Of a stretch of DNA of 64,000 nt, positions 42,837 to 50,900 are shown in pieces (position 1 is the first letter of the stretch; every line of letters begins with the position of its first letter). The notes below the pieces were generated by a model. The model saw only the letters and a list, made by a program, of their open reading frames with translations, was not told the DNA's origin and searched no databases. The stretch is taken from positions 5,047 to 69,046 of the forward strand of contig UQQF01000008.1 in assembly GCA_900543085.1 (NCBI GenBank), given 5' to 3'. The translations under genes were made by a program, and so were the position numbers. This stretch comes from an uncultured Eubacteriales bacterium. Its GTDB lineage: Bacteria > Bacillota > Clostridia > Oscillospirales > Oscillospiraceae.

Positions 42837-43174
42837 TGATTTTCCCTCCCATATTTAATTTTCCGGCGGCGCTCCCACGCCGGCCGGTTCTCCCTATCCA
42901 CGGTGGACGGACATTTGCGTCGTCCCCGTATTTATAATTTACACTAAAATGCCGGAGTTTACAAGTCTTTCATCATCCACTTGTAACAATTTATTCATTT
43001 TTGCTCAAAAGTAGTTCGATAAGTGGACTGAAATTGGGCATTACTTGTGCAATCTGCTCAATCGTCAAAGCTTTGACTGGTTAATTTTTAAACCGCTGAC
43101 GAAGGAAATTACAAATTATCTCAAAATCCCTTCACACTGATTCTGGACAGACCATCTCCGCAAACAATCCGCGC
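42837..43174. other. AT-rich intergenic region between divergent genes
   Basis: No gene was seen in this stretch. The left part is the transporter leader, which can form CCGGCG/CGCCGG near its ribosome site. From about 42965 to 43170 the DNA is far more AT-rich than its surroundings and has no credible frame or RNA. It may hold regulatory sites. Confidence 0.5.
42936..42964 (-). promoter_or_regulatory. Promoter of the NSS transporter gene
   Basis: On the minus strand: TTGTAA (42964-42959), 17 bases, TAAATT (42941-42936), giving a leader of about 95 bases. Confidence 0.6.
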
Positions 43175-43216
43175 TTGACTTTGCCGGTTAATATTGTATA
43201 ATTAGAGAACCGGCAA
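43175..43216 (+). promoter_or_regulatory. Phosphoribosyltransferase promoter with a flanking inverted repeat
   Basis: TTGACT (43175-43180), 16 bases, TATAAT (43197-43202). TTGCCGGTT (43181-43189) and its exact inverse AACCGGCAA (43208-43216) bracket the -10, an arrangement expected for a repressor operator. Confidence 0.7.
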
Positions 43217-43254
43217 CTTTTTGGCCGGATTGGTAACTTAGGAGGAATCCAAAA

Positions 43255-43809
43255 ATGACATATGAGATGGACATCGCCGGATTACAGCGAGAGCTTCCGC
43301 TCTGCCGCGTCACGGACGACCTGTACATCGGCGCATTCGTGATGTTCGGGGATGTCGAGCTTACGGTGCACTGTGCCGCAGAGCTGCTCAAGAGAGCGCC
43401 TGAGTACGACTACATCATAGCCCCCGAGGCCAAGGCCATACCGCTGCTCTATGAGATGGCCAGGCAGTCCGGCGCGGAGAAGTACTTCCTCGCCAGGAAG
43501 GGCGCCAAGGCCTACATGACCGGAGTGTTCGAGGTCGAGGTGCGTTCGATAACCACGATGCACATCCAGAAGCTGGTCATAGACACCGAGGACGCCAAGA
43601 TGATAAACGGCAAGCGCATGCTCATCATCGACGATGTCATATCTACCGGAGAAAGCCTGCACGCGATGGAGGAGCTGGTCAACCGTGCCGGCGGCATCAT
43701 TGCGGGCAAAATGGCCGTCCTGGCCGAAGGCGACGCCTACAACAGGACCGATATAATCACTCTCGGCAAGCTGCCGCTTTTCAACGCGGACGGGACGCCG
43801 AAGGCCTGA
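43255..43809 (+). CDS. Purine phosphoribosyltransferase (adenine PRT-like)
   Basis: Salvages a purine base with PRPP. The 184-residue protein has the PRPP loop KRMLIIDDVISTGESLHAM (near residues 122-140) and IIAPEAKAIPLLYEMARQSG, typical of the Apt/Xpt group; the segment MTYEMDIAGLQRELPLCRV at the N-terminus is not the classic Apt start, so adenine is likely but unproven. ATG 43255 follows GGAGGAATCC. Single gene with its own operator-like promoter and terminator. Confidence 0.88.
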   Translation: MTYEMDIAGLQRELPLCRVTDDLYIGAFVMFGDVELTVHCAAELLKRAPEYDYIIAPEAKAIPLLYEMARQSGAEKYFLARKGAKAYMTGVFEVEVRSITTMHIQKLVIDTEDAKMINGKRMLIIDDVISTGESLHAMEELVNRAGGIIAGKMAVLAEGDAYNRTDIITLGKLPLFNADGTPKA

Positions 43810-43816
43810 AAAGAAT

Positions 43817-43846
43817 ACCCGACCGAGAGGCCGGGTGTTTTTCTTT
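43817..43846 (+). terminator. Terminator after the phosphoribosyltransferase gene
   Basis: ACCCGACC-GAGA-GGCCGGGT (43817-43836; one mismatch) followed by GTTTTTCTTT. Confidence 0.75.
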
Positions 43847-43868
43847 AATCGGGCGCGCGGCCTGCGCC

Positions 43869-44327
43869 TTAGCTGTCCCTGCGTCGCAGACCGTCGAAAA
43901 AGCTGCGCAGGATCCGGGCGCACTCGTCTCTCAGCACCCCGCCGTAGACGGCGGGCTTGTGGCCGTAGCGCTCCTCAAACAGGTTGATAACGCTGCCGAC
44001 CGAGCCGGTGTTCTCCTCCTTCGCGCCGTATACGACGGTGGATATGCGCGCGTTGATTATCGCCCCGGCGCACATGGGGCAGGGCTCGAGCGTGACAAAG
44101 AGCGCGCAGCCGGAGAGGTTCCAGGCGCCGAGCGCGGCGCAGGCGGCGCGTATGGCCTCGACCTCCGCGTGGGCGGTGGCGTCCCGGTTCTCCTCGCGCC
44201 GGTTGCGCCCGCGGCCGATTATCTCGCCCGAGGGCGAGACCACGACGCAGCCGACGGGCACGTCGCCGTTTTCTGCGGCCTCGCGCGCTAATGACAGCGC
44301 TTCCAGCATATACTTTTCATACTCCAT
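43869..44327 (-). CDS. tadA: tRNA-specific adenosine deaminase
   Basis: Converts the wobble adenosine of tRNA-Arg(ACG) to inosine. The 152-residue protein has the deaminase zinc site His53 and catalytic Glu55 (TAHAEVEAI) and Cys83/Cys86 (LEPCPMCAGAI), plus VPVGCVVV and the RNA-contact tail. ATG 44325-44327. Only 27 bases separate it from the divergent mntP, so the two share one short promoter region. Essential in most bacteria. Confidence 0.95.
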   Translation of the reverse strand: MEYEKYMLEALSLAREAAENGDVPVGCVVVSPSGEIIGRGRNRREENRDATAHAEVEAIRAACAALGAWNLSGCALFVTLEPCPMCAGAIINARISTVVYGAKEENTGSVGSVINLFEERYGHKPAVYGGVLRDECARILRSFFDGLRRRDS

Positions 44328-44354
44328 TATATTTCACCTCGGAGCGTGATGTGT

Positions 44355-44903
44355 ATGCTCAATATTTTACTCATCGGCGTCGGACTGTCAATGGACGCTT
44401 TTGCCGTGTCGGTAACAAACGGGCTGACGATACCTGGCTACAGAGCCGGGCAGGCCGCGCTCACCGCGGCGTACTTCGGCTTTTTCCAGGGGCTGATGCC
44501 GCTGCTGGGCTGCCTGCTGGGCAGGGCGGTCAGCGGCCTGGTCAGCGCATGGGGTGCTTATGTGAGCTTTTTCCTGCTCGCGTTCACCGGCGTGAAGATG
44601 ATAGCCGAGGCCGCCTCCGGGCGGGAGCGCGCGGCGGGGCTGAGGCACGGACAGCTGGCCGCGATGGCGGTGGCCACCAGCCTGGACGCCCTTGCCGTCG
44701 GCGTCTCGTTTGCGTTCATGGACGCGGCGCTGCTGCCGTCGTGCCTGCTCATAGCCCTGGTCACCTTTGCCATCTGCTTCGCCGGCGGGGTGCTTGGCGG
44801 CCGCGCGCCGGGCATATCCTGCCGCGCGGCGGGAATAGCGGGCGGCGTCGTGCTCTGCTGTATCGGCGTCCGGCTGCTCCTCGAAGGGATAGGTGTATTG
44901 TAA
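44355..44903 (+). CDS. mntP: Manganese efflux pump MntP
   Basis: Exports excess Mn2+. The 182-residue, six-helix protein shows the internal duplication of the family: IGVGLSMDAFAVSVTNGL in the first half and MAVATSLDALAVGVSFAFM in the second, each with its Asp. ATG 44355 is ten bases after GGAG; GTG 44346 and ATG 44349 are in-frame alternatives. The gap upstream is too short for the Mn-sensing yybP-ykoY riboswitch often found before this gene. It abuts the PAP2 gene with no gap. Confidence 0.93.
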   Translation: MLNILLIGVGLSMDAFAVSVTNGLTIPGYRAGQAALTAAYFGFFQGLMPLLGCLLGRAVSGLVSAWGAYVSFFLLAFTGVKMIAEAASGRERAAGLRHGQLAAMAVATSLDALAVGVSFAFMDAALLPSCLLIALVTFAICFAGGVLGGRAPGISCRAAGIAGGVVLCCIGVRLLLEGIGVL

Positions 44904-45818
44904 ATGGAATTTTTATACGCGCTTGAAAGCATAAGGAACCCGGTCTGCGACGCAATTATGTCTGTCGTCACCCAGCTCGGCGGCGAGATGGTCTACATGG
45001 CTGTCGCCATCGTGGCCTTCTGGTGCGTCAGCAAGGGGCTGGGCTATTACATACTCACCGTGGGCTTTGCCGGGACGGTGCTCAACCAGTTCCTGAAGAT
45101 AACCTGCCGCATACCCAGACCCTGGGTGCAGGACCCCGACTTCACCATAGTCGAGAGTGCGCGCGAGGCCGCCACCGGCTACTCCTTCCCCAGCGGCCAC
45201 ACGCAGAACGCCTTCGCGAGCTTCGGCTGCCTGGGCATGTGGTCGCGCAGAACGCTCTGGCGCGCGGTGTGCGCGGCCGTTATCCTGCTCATAGCCTTCT
45301 CGCGCATGTACCTCGGCGTGCACACGCCGCTGGACGTGGGCGTCTCGCTTGTCTCAGGACTGGCGCTGACTCTGGCGCTCTGGCCGCTGTTCCGGGACAT
45401 AGAGTCGCACCCGGGGAGGATGTACGCCGCCATCGGCGCGATGCTCGCGCTGACGCTTGCGTATCTGCTTTATGTGGAGCTGTACCCATTCCCGGCGGAC
45501 ACGGACGCGGAAAACCTGGCCAGCGCGCTGGAAAACGGCTACAAGCTCCTGGGCGCGGGCGCGGCCATGCTGCTGAGCTATGCGCTCGACCGCAAATATA
45601 TACACTTTGAGACCAAAGCCCCGCTGCCGGGACAGGTCCTCAAGTGCGTGATCGGTCTGGCGCTCGTCATGGGCGTGCGCGCCGTGCTGAAGGCGCCGCT
45701 GTACGCCCTGTTCGGCAACCCCAACATCGCGGACGCCGCGCGCTATTTCATCATGGTCTTTGTCGCCGCAGCGGTCTGGCCGATGACCTTCCGCTTCTTT
45801 GCGCGGGTGGGCAAGTGA
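44904..45818 (+). CDS. PAP2-family membrane phosphatase
   Basis: A 304-residue integral-membrane phosphatase acting on a lipid or polyprenyl phosphate. The three PAP2 motifs are visible: KITCRIPRPW, the PSGH motif in YSFPSGHTQNAFAS, and SRMYLGVHTPLDV with the nucleophile His. The C-terminal half adds helices beyond the core. ATG 44904 starts directly after the mntP stop, so the two are co-transcribed; no functional link is obvious. Confidence 0.92.
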   Translation: MEFLYALESIRNPVCDAIMSVVTQLGGEMVYMAVAIVAFWCVSKGLGYYILTVGFAGTVLNQFLKITCRIPRPWVQDPDFTIVESAREAATGYSFPSGHTQNAFASFGCLGMWSRRTLWRAVCAAVILLIAFSRMYLGVHTPLDVGVSLVSGLALTLALWPLFRDIESHPGRMYAAIGAMLALTLAYLLYVELYPFPADTDAENLASALENGYKLLGAGAAMLLSYALDRKYIHFETKAPLPGQVLKCVIGLALVMGVRAVLKAPLYALFGNPNIADAARYFIMVFVAAAVWPMTFRFFARVGK

Positions 45819-45865
45819 AGGCGGAGCCGGGACATGTATTATTGTAATGTAAGGGGGCGCACACC

Positions 45866-46741
45866 GTGCCTGTGAATAAATATGAGGCCTTCATGCGCAC
45901 CGTGGAGCTGAGGAGCATCACTCGCGCGGCGGAGAGCCTGGGCGTCACGCAGAGCGCGGTGTCGCACATGATAAGCTCGCTGGAGGGCGAGCTGGGCTTC
46001 GCCCTGCTCAAGCGCTCGCGCTCCGGCGCATATCCCACGGCGGACGGCGAGAGGGTGATCCCCGCCATACGCGGCATACTCTCCTCGCACGAGCAGCTCT
46101 CGCAGACGGCGAGCGCGATACGCGGCCTGGACCGCGGCACCGTGCGCATCGGCACGTTCACAAGCGTGGGCGTGCACTGGCTGCCAGGCATCATCGCGGC
46201 CTTCCAGGCCGAGTACCCGAACGTGGAGCTGAAGCTCATGAGCGGAGACTACCACGACGTGGAGCAGTGGCTCTCTGACGGCAGCGCCGACCTGGGCTTC
46301 GTGCCGCTGCCCACGCAGATAAAGGGCGAGGTCACGCCGCTGCTGGAGGATCGGCTGCTGGCCGTGGTCCCCGCAGGGCACCCGCTGGCGGGGGCGGAGA
46401 GCTTCCCCGTGGACGAGCTGGCGCGAGAGCCGTTCATCGGCCTGCTGGAGACCAGCGACCGGGACGCGCGCACGGCGCTGGAGAAGTGCGGCGTGCGCCC
46501 GGAGATACGCTACACGACCAAGGACGACTACGCCGTCATAGCCATGATAGAGTGCGGCCTGGGCGTGAGCATAATGCCGGAGCTGCTGCTGAAGAACTGC
46601 TCCGACGGCGTGAGATGCCTTCCGCTCGACCCTCCGGCCAGCCGGACAATAGGCCTGTGTCTCCCGGACGCGGACAGGGCCGGCCCCGCCACAAGGCGCT
46701 TCGCCGAGAGCGCCTGCGACTGGGTGAAGAGGCATTTTTGA
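45866..46741 (+). CDS. LysR-family transcriptional regulator
   Basis: A 291-residue regulator: winged HTH at the N-terminus (YEAFMRTVELRSITRAAESL, GVTQSAVSHMISSLE), linker helix, and a substrate-binding fold beginning GTVRIGTFTSVGVHWLPGII. GTG 45866 follows AAGGGGG. It lies directly upstream of the TAXI-TRAP transporter genes, on the same strand, and may control them. The ligand is unknown; FRRF-type residues are not diagnostic. Confidence 0.92.
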   Translation: MPVNKYEAFMRTVELRSITRAAESLGVTQSAVSHMISSLEGELGFALLKRSRSGAYPTADGERVIPAIRGILSSHEQLSQTASAIRGLDRGTVRIGTFTSVGVHWLPGIIAAFQAEYPNVELKLMSGDYHDVEQWLSDGSADLGFVPLPTQIKGEVTPLLEDRLLAVVPAGHPLAGAESFPVDELAREPFIGLLETSDRDARTALEKCGVRPEIRYTTKDDYAVIAMIECGLGVSIMPELLLKNCSDGVRCLPLDPPASRTIGLCLPDADRAGPATRRFAESACDWVKRHF

Positions 46742-46794
46742 ATCCGACGGCATTCAAATTTGCAGATTTCCGTAATAATTATATGTAATGCCTA

Positions 46795-46823
46795 TTGAAA
46801 TCCGCCGCGGAACGGTTTATACT
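46795..46823 (+). promoter_or_regulatory. Promoter of the TRAP transporter operon
   Basis: TTGAAA (46795-46800), 17 bases, TATACT (46818-46823), about 70 bases before the start. The AT-rich stretch just upstream (46755-46790) may hold LysR sites, but I found no clean T-N11-A palindrome. Confidence 0.7.
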
Positions 46824-46895
46824 GGAGCAGTAATGAATTTTGCAGGAGAGAAAACTGCAAAACCAGAATGAGAAAAGTTTGAGGGAGGAAACAAA

Positions 46896-47870
46896 ATGAA
46901 GAAGAAGATCCTTGCGCTGTCCATAGCGCTCGTGATGGTGTTCGCCCTCGCCGCCTGCGGCAGCGGCGGCGGCGGAGAAGCGCTGACCTTCGTGACCGGC
47001 AGCGACACCGGCACCTACTACGCCTTCGGCCAGGCTCTCGGCGGCTACATCAACGAGAACTCCGACGTCGTCAACATCAAGACCGTCGTCGGCAACGGCT
47101 CTCAGCAGAACGTCGAGGACATGCACGCCGAAGAGGCTCAGCTCGGCTTTGTCCAGTCCGACGTCATGAGCTACGCCTACAACGGCACCCGCCTCTTTGT
47201 CGACGGGGAAGGCAATTCTGCGCCCGTGACCGACTTCCGCACGCTCGCCGCCCTTTACATGGAGCAGCTGCAGATAGTCACCCTCGACCCGAACATCAAG
47301 ACCGTCGCCGACCTTGAGGGCAAGACCGTCTCCATCGGCGCCACCGGCTCCGGCGTGTACTTCAACGCCCTCGACGTCCTCGGCGTCTACGGCCTCGACC
47401 ACGAGACCGACATCAACGCCGTGTATCAGGACTTCGGCACCAGCGCCGACAGCCTGCAGGACGGCAAGATCGACGCCGCGTTCATCGTCGCCGGCGCCCC
47501 CACCTCGGCCATCAGCAACCTCGCTGCCAGCCAGGACGTCTATCTCGTCAGCCTCGACCAGGAGCACATCGACGCCCTGATCGAGCAGAGCCCCTACTAC
47601 AGCGCCAACACCATCGCCGCCAGCGTTTACGGCACGCCTGAGGACGTCACCACCGTCGCCGTCAACGCCGTGCTGATAGCCCGCGAGGACATAAGCGACG
47701 ACGCGGCCTACGCCATCGTCTCCAACATCTTCAAAGGCAAGGGCAGCATAGGCCACGACAAGGAGAACGAGCTCGACCTCACCTTCGCCTCCTCCGTCAC
47801 CGACGTGCCCTATCACCCCGGCGCTGCCCGCTACTTTGAGGAGCAGGGCATAACCGTGCCCACTGAATGA
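46896..47870 (+). CDS. TAXI-family TRAP transporter solute-binding lipoprotein
   Basis: Captures an organic anion for Na+-driven uptake. The 324-residue precursor has lipobox LAAC (Cys 21) and a mature domain of the TAXI family: ALTFVTGSDTGTYYAFGQAL, VVGNGSQQNVEDMHAEEAQLGF (split across the fold) and LEGKTVSIGATGSGV, then SPYYSANTIAASVYG. Codon choice (ATC rather than ATA) points to strong expression. It precedes the fused permease by 66 bases containing a GCGGCGCC/GGCGCCGC hairpin. Glutamate or a dicarboxylate is common for the family; the ligand here is unknown. Confidence 0.93.
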   Translation: MKKKILALSIALVMVFALAACGSGGGGEALTFVTGSDTGTYYAFGQALGGYINENSDVVNIKTVVGNGSQQNVEDMHAEEAQLGFVQSDVMSYAYNGTRLFVDGEGNSAPVTDFRTLAALYMEQLQIVTLDPNIKTVADLEGKTVSIGATGSGVYFNALDVLGVYGLDHETDINAVYQDFGTSADSLQDGKIDAAFIVAGAPTSAISNLAASQDVYLVSLDQEHIDALIEQSPYYSANTIAASVYGTPEDVTTVAVNAVLIAREDISDDAAYAIVSNIFKGKGSIGHDKENELDLTFASSVTDVPYHPGAARYFEEQGITVPTE

Positions 47871-47936
47871 GGCTTTCGTAAGTAATCGCAGCTGCGGCGC
47901 CTGACGGCGCCGCATTCTGCGCTGAGGAGGTAAGTA

Positions 47937-49973
47937 ATGTCCAAGGAAAAAGAGAAAAAAACGGCTTCCTCCGACGTGGTCGATGAGATCAAAGAGCCTC
48001 ATTACGAGGCTCCGCACGTTCACGACTTTGACGGAGCAAGCTACAACATCGACGACGTCGACGTCGGCACCATGGAGGACGTCGAGGCCGTCATGCGCAA
48101 GTATGACAAGGAGTCCAACACATGCATCTGGACGGGAAAGCCGAAAATAGTCATCGACGCACTGATGGCTCTTTTCTCCATCTACTGCATCTGGTCCACC
48201 CTGTTCTGCAACTGGGACCTTGAGATCCGCCTGACCACGTTCCTGGGATGTATCATAATCCTGGGCTATCTGACCTATCCCATCAGCAAGAAGCACGTCA
48301 GGGAGAACAGCTTCCCCTGGTACGACATGATTTTCATGGCTCTGGGCGCGATAGCGTTCTTCTACTTCTGCTTCACGTATGAGGAATTCCGGCTGGTCAT
48401 AACCAGCAGCGCGCGCATGACTCCGCTTTACGCGGCTATGGGCATTATCGGCATGCTCTCTCTTGTCGAGCTCTGCCGCCGCTGCGTCGGCCTGCCCATA
48501 CTCTGTGTCGCCGGCGCGCTGGTCATATATACGTTTGCCAGCGGCATAAGCATCAACCGCTTTGTCTACATGCTGTTCTATACGACGAACGGCGTGCTGT
48601 CGCAGCCCATTCAGGTCTGCGCCAAGTTCATAGTCGTGTTCGTCATATTCGGCGCCTTCCTGGAGCGGACAGGCATAGCCAACTTCTTCATCGACTGCGC
48701 CAACTTCGTGGCCGGCTCCGCCTCCGGCGGACCTGCGAAGGTCGCGGTCATAGCCTCCGCGCTCGAGGGCATGGCCTCCGGCAGCTCCGTCGCCAACACC
48801 GTCGGCTCCGGCTCCATCACCATCCCCATGATGAAGAAGACCGGGTACAAGCCCGAGTTCGCCGCCGCCGTCGAGGCCTCGGCCTCCACCGGCGGACAGA
48901 TAATGCCGCCGATCATGGGCGCGGCCGCGTTCCTCATGGCGGAGTTCCTCGGCATCAGCTACTTCGAGGTCACCATCCACGCCATAATCCCCGCGGTGCT
49001 CTACTTCCTGGGCATTTTCCTGGCCGTCCACCTCGAGGCCAAGAAGCTCGGCCTGAAGGGCATCCCCCGCAGCGAGCTGCCCCGCTTCGGCACCCTCATC
49101 AAAAAGATTTACCTGCTCGCGCCGATCGTCGTGCTGGTCGTCATGGTTAGCACCAGCATCAGGAGCGTCCAGTTCTCCGCGTCCATCTCCATACTCGTCG
49201 CCATCGTCGTGAGCCTGTTCGACAAGGACAACCGCATCACGCCGAGGAAGATATTCGAGGCTCTGTCCGGAGGCGCGCGCGGCACCATCACCGTCGCCGT
49301 CGCCTGCGGCATCGCGGGCGTGATCGCCGGCTGCATCCAGGTCACCGGCCTGGCCAGCACCCTCATCAGCGTCGTCGTCCGCATGAGCGGCGGCATCCCG
49401 CTGATCGGCCTGCTGCTCACGATGGTCTGCTGCATCATCCTGGGCATGGGCGTGCCCACTACGGCCAACTACTGCATCATGGCCTCCACCTGCGCGCCGA
49501 TACTCGTCCGCCTCGGCATAGACCCGATCGCGGCGCACTTCTTCGTGTTCTACTTCGGTATCGTCGCCGACATCACCCCGCCCGTCGCCCTCGCGGCCTA
49601 CGCCGGCGCGGCCATAGCCAAGAGCAACCCGATGAAGACCGGCGTCACGGCCACCAAGCTGGCCATAGGCGCGTTCGTCGTCCCGTACGTCTTCGCGCTA
49701 GACCCGGCGCTGCTGCTTGTCAACACCCAGGTGATAGACGTCGTGCTCATCTGCATCACCGCCGTGCTTGGCATGTTCGGCGTCGCGGTCTGCATGAACG
49801 GCCACCTCTACGTCAAGCTGCCCTGGTACGTGCGCGTCGCTTACCTGGCGGCAGGCCTGCTCCTGCTCGACCCGGGCATCGCTACGGACGTCATCGGCCT
49901 TGTCGTCATCGTCGGCCTGACGCTGCTCATGCGCTACAAGCGCCAGCGCAGCAGCCAGGAACCGGCTGCATGA
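47937..49973 (+). CDS. TRAP transporter permease, fused 4TM+12TM subunits
   Basis: A 678-residue membrane protein combining the small (DctQ-like) and large (DctM-like) TRAP subunits, the form that pairs with TAXI binding proteins. After a hydrophilic Asp/Glu/His-rich N-terminus (1-60) come about four helices, then the large domain with VAVIASALEGMASGSSVANTV, ASASTGGQIMPPIMGAAAF, GMGVPTTANYCIMAS and FYFGIVADITPPVALAAYA. ATG 47937 follows GAGGAGG. Terminator at 49999-50027. Confidence 0.93.
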   Translation: MSKEKEKKTASSDVVDEIKEPHYEAPHVHDFDGASYNIDDVDVGTMEDVEAVMRKYDKESNTCIWTGKPKIVIDALMALFSIYCIWSTLFCNWDLEIRLTTFLGCIIILGYLTYPISKKHVRENSFPWYDMIFMALGAIAFFYFCFTYEEFRLVITSSARMTPLYAAMGIIGMLSLVELCRRCVGLPILCVAGALVIYTFASGISINRFVYMLFYTTNGVLSQPIQVCAKFIVVFVIFGAFLERTGIANFFIDCANFVAGSASGGPAKVAVIASALEGMASGSSVANTVGSGSITIPMMKKTGYKPEFAAAVEASASTGGQIMPPIMGAAAFLMAEFLGISYFEVTIHAIIPAVLYFLGIFLAVHLEAKKLGLKGIPRSELPRFGTLIKKIYLLAPIVVLVVMVSTSIRSVQFSASISILVAIVVSLFDKDNRITPRKIFEALSGGARGTITVAVACGIAGVIAGCIQVTGLASTLISVVVRMSGGIPLIGLLLTMVCCIILGMGVPTTANYCIMASTCAPILVRLGIDPIAAHFFVFYFGIVADITPPVALAAYAGAAIAKSNPMKTGVTATKLAIGAFVVPYVFALDPALLLVNTQVIDVVLICITAVLGMFGVAVCMNGHLYVKLPWYVRVAYLAAGLLLLDPGIATDVIGLVVIVGLTLLMRYKRQRSSQEPAA

Positions 49974-49998
49974 CCGACGCAAAATATGCAAAAGCAAT

Positions 49999-50027
49999 CA
50001 GCCCCGCAGGCATATCCTGCGGGGCTG
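49999..50027. terminator. Bidirectional terminator between TRAP genes and ispE
   Basis: CAGCCCCGCAGG (49999-50010), CATAT, CCTGCGGGGCTG (50016-50027). Perfect 12-bp stem between convergent genes. Confidence 0.8.
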
Positions 50028-50042
50028 ACTCTATATTCCGTT

Positions 50043-50900
50043 TCACTCGCTCACGGCAAGGAAGGCCTCGCGGCAGCGCTCCTTTGCGGCGGCGTGCGCC
50101 CGGCGGGCCGTCTCCTCGTCCGGGAACAGCCCGAACACGGCGCTGCCCGAGCCGGTCATCGCGGCGCCCAGCGCGCCGTTATCCAGCAGCGAGAGCTTGA
50201 TCTCGTTCACGGCCTTCGCCGCGCGCGGCTCCAGCACGTCCTCGAACACGTTGTACATGCGCCGCGCGACGCCGGCCACGTCCCCGGCCTTCAGCGCGTC
50301 TATAAGCCCGGCGGTGTCCGGGTGACAGCGGCTCTTTCTCGCGTCGATGCGCGCAAAAAGCTCGGGCGTGGAGCAGGAGAAGTGCGGCATACAGATGACT
50401 ATCGGCGTGCGCGGCAGGGGCGGCAGGGGGGTGAGCACCTCGCCGCGGCCTTCGGCCAGCGCCGTTCCGCCCTCGAGGCAGAAGGGCACGTCGCTCCCCG
50501 CGCGCATGGCGGCGGCGTGCAGCTGCCGCGCGCTCAGCGCTGCGCCGTGCAGCTCGTTGAGCGCGTTGAGCACGGCGGCCGCGTCGGTGGAGCCGCCGCC
50601 CAGCCCCGCGCAGACGGGTATGCGCTTGGTTATCCTTATGTGCGCCCCGCCCTCGCGGCCCAGCTCCTCGTAGAAGGCTCTCGCGGCCTTGACGGCGATG
50701 TTCTTGTCCCCGGTGGGGATGTACACGCGGTTGGTGTGCGCGGAGAAGTCGCCCGCGCCGGCGAGCTCCACGCTCACGTCGTCAGCGAGCGAGCAGCTCT
50801 GCATGACCATGCGCAGCTCGTGGAAGCCGTCGCCGCGCTTGCCCATCACGTCGAGGGAGAGATTCAGCTTCGCCCTCGCCCTTACCGGCGCGCCGCTCAT
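50043..50900 (-). CDS. ispE: 4-diphosphocytidyl-2-C-methyl-D-erythritol kinase
   Basis: Phosphorylates CDP-methylerythritol in the MEP isoprenoid pathway. The 285-residue GHMP kinase has VRARAKLNLSLDVMGKRGDGFHEL, the ATP loop PVCAGLGGGSTDAAAVLNAL, GSDVPFCLEGGTALAEGRGE and the C-terminal AAMTGSGSAVFGLF. Its ATG overlaps the stop of the phosphoglycerate mutase gene by four bases (ATGA on this strand), so the two form a small operon despite unrelated functions. Confidence 0.95.
   Translation of the reverse strand: MSGAPVRARAKLNLSLDVMGKRGDGFHELRMVMQSCSLADDVSVELAGAGDFSAHTNRVYIPTGDKNIAVKAARAFYEELGREGGAHIRITKRIPVCAGLGGGSTDAAAVLNALNELHGAALSARQLHAAAMRAGSDVPFCLEGGTALAEGRGEVLTPLPPLPRTPIVICMPHFSCSTPELFARIDARKSRCHPDTAGLIDALKAGDVAGVARRMYNVFEDVLEPRAAKAVNEIKLSLLDNGALGAAMTGSGSAVFGLFPDEETARRAHAAAKERCREAFLAVSE

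Noticed and set aside
44328..44354. Mn-sensing yybP-ykoY riboswitch before mntP
   Set aside because: Only 27 bases separate mntP from the divergent tadA start, so there is no room.
46779..49538. 919-codon antisense frame under the TRAP genes
   Set aside because: Rich in Asp, Gly, Ala, Val and His with no signal, domain or ribosome site; it is the shadow of two confidently assigned genes.
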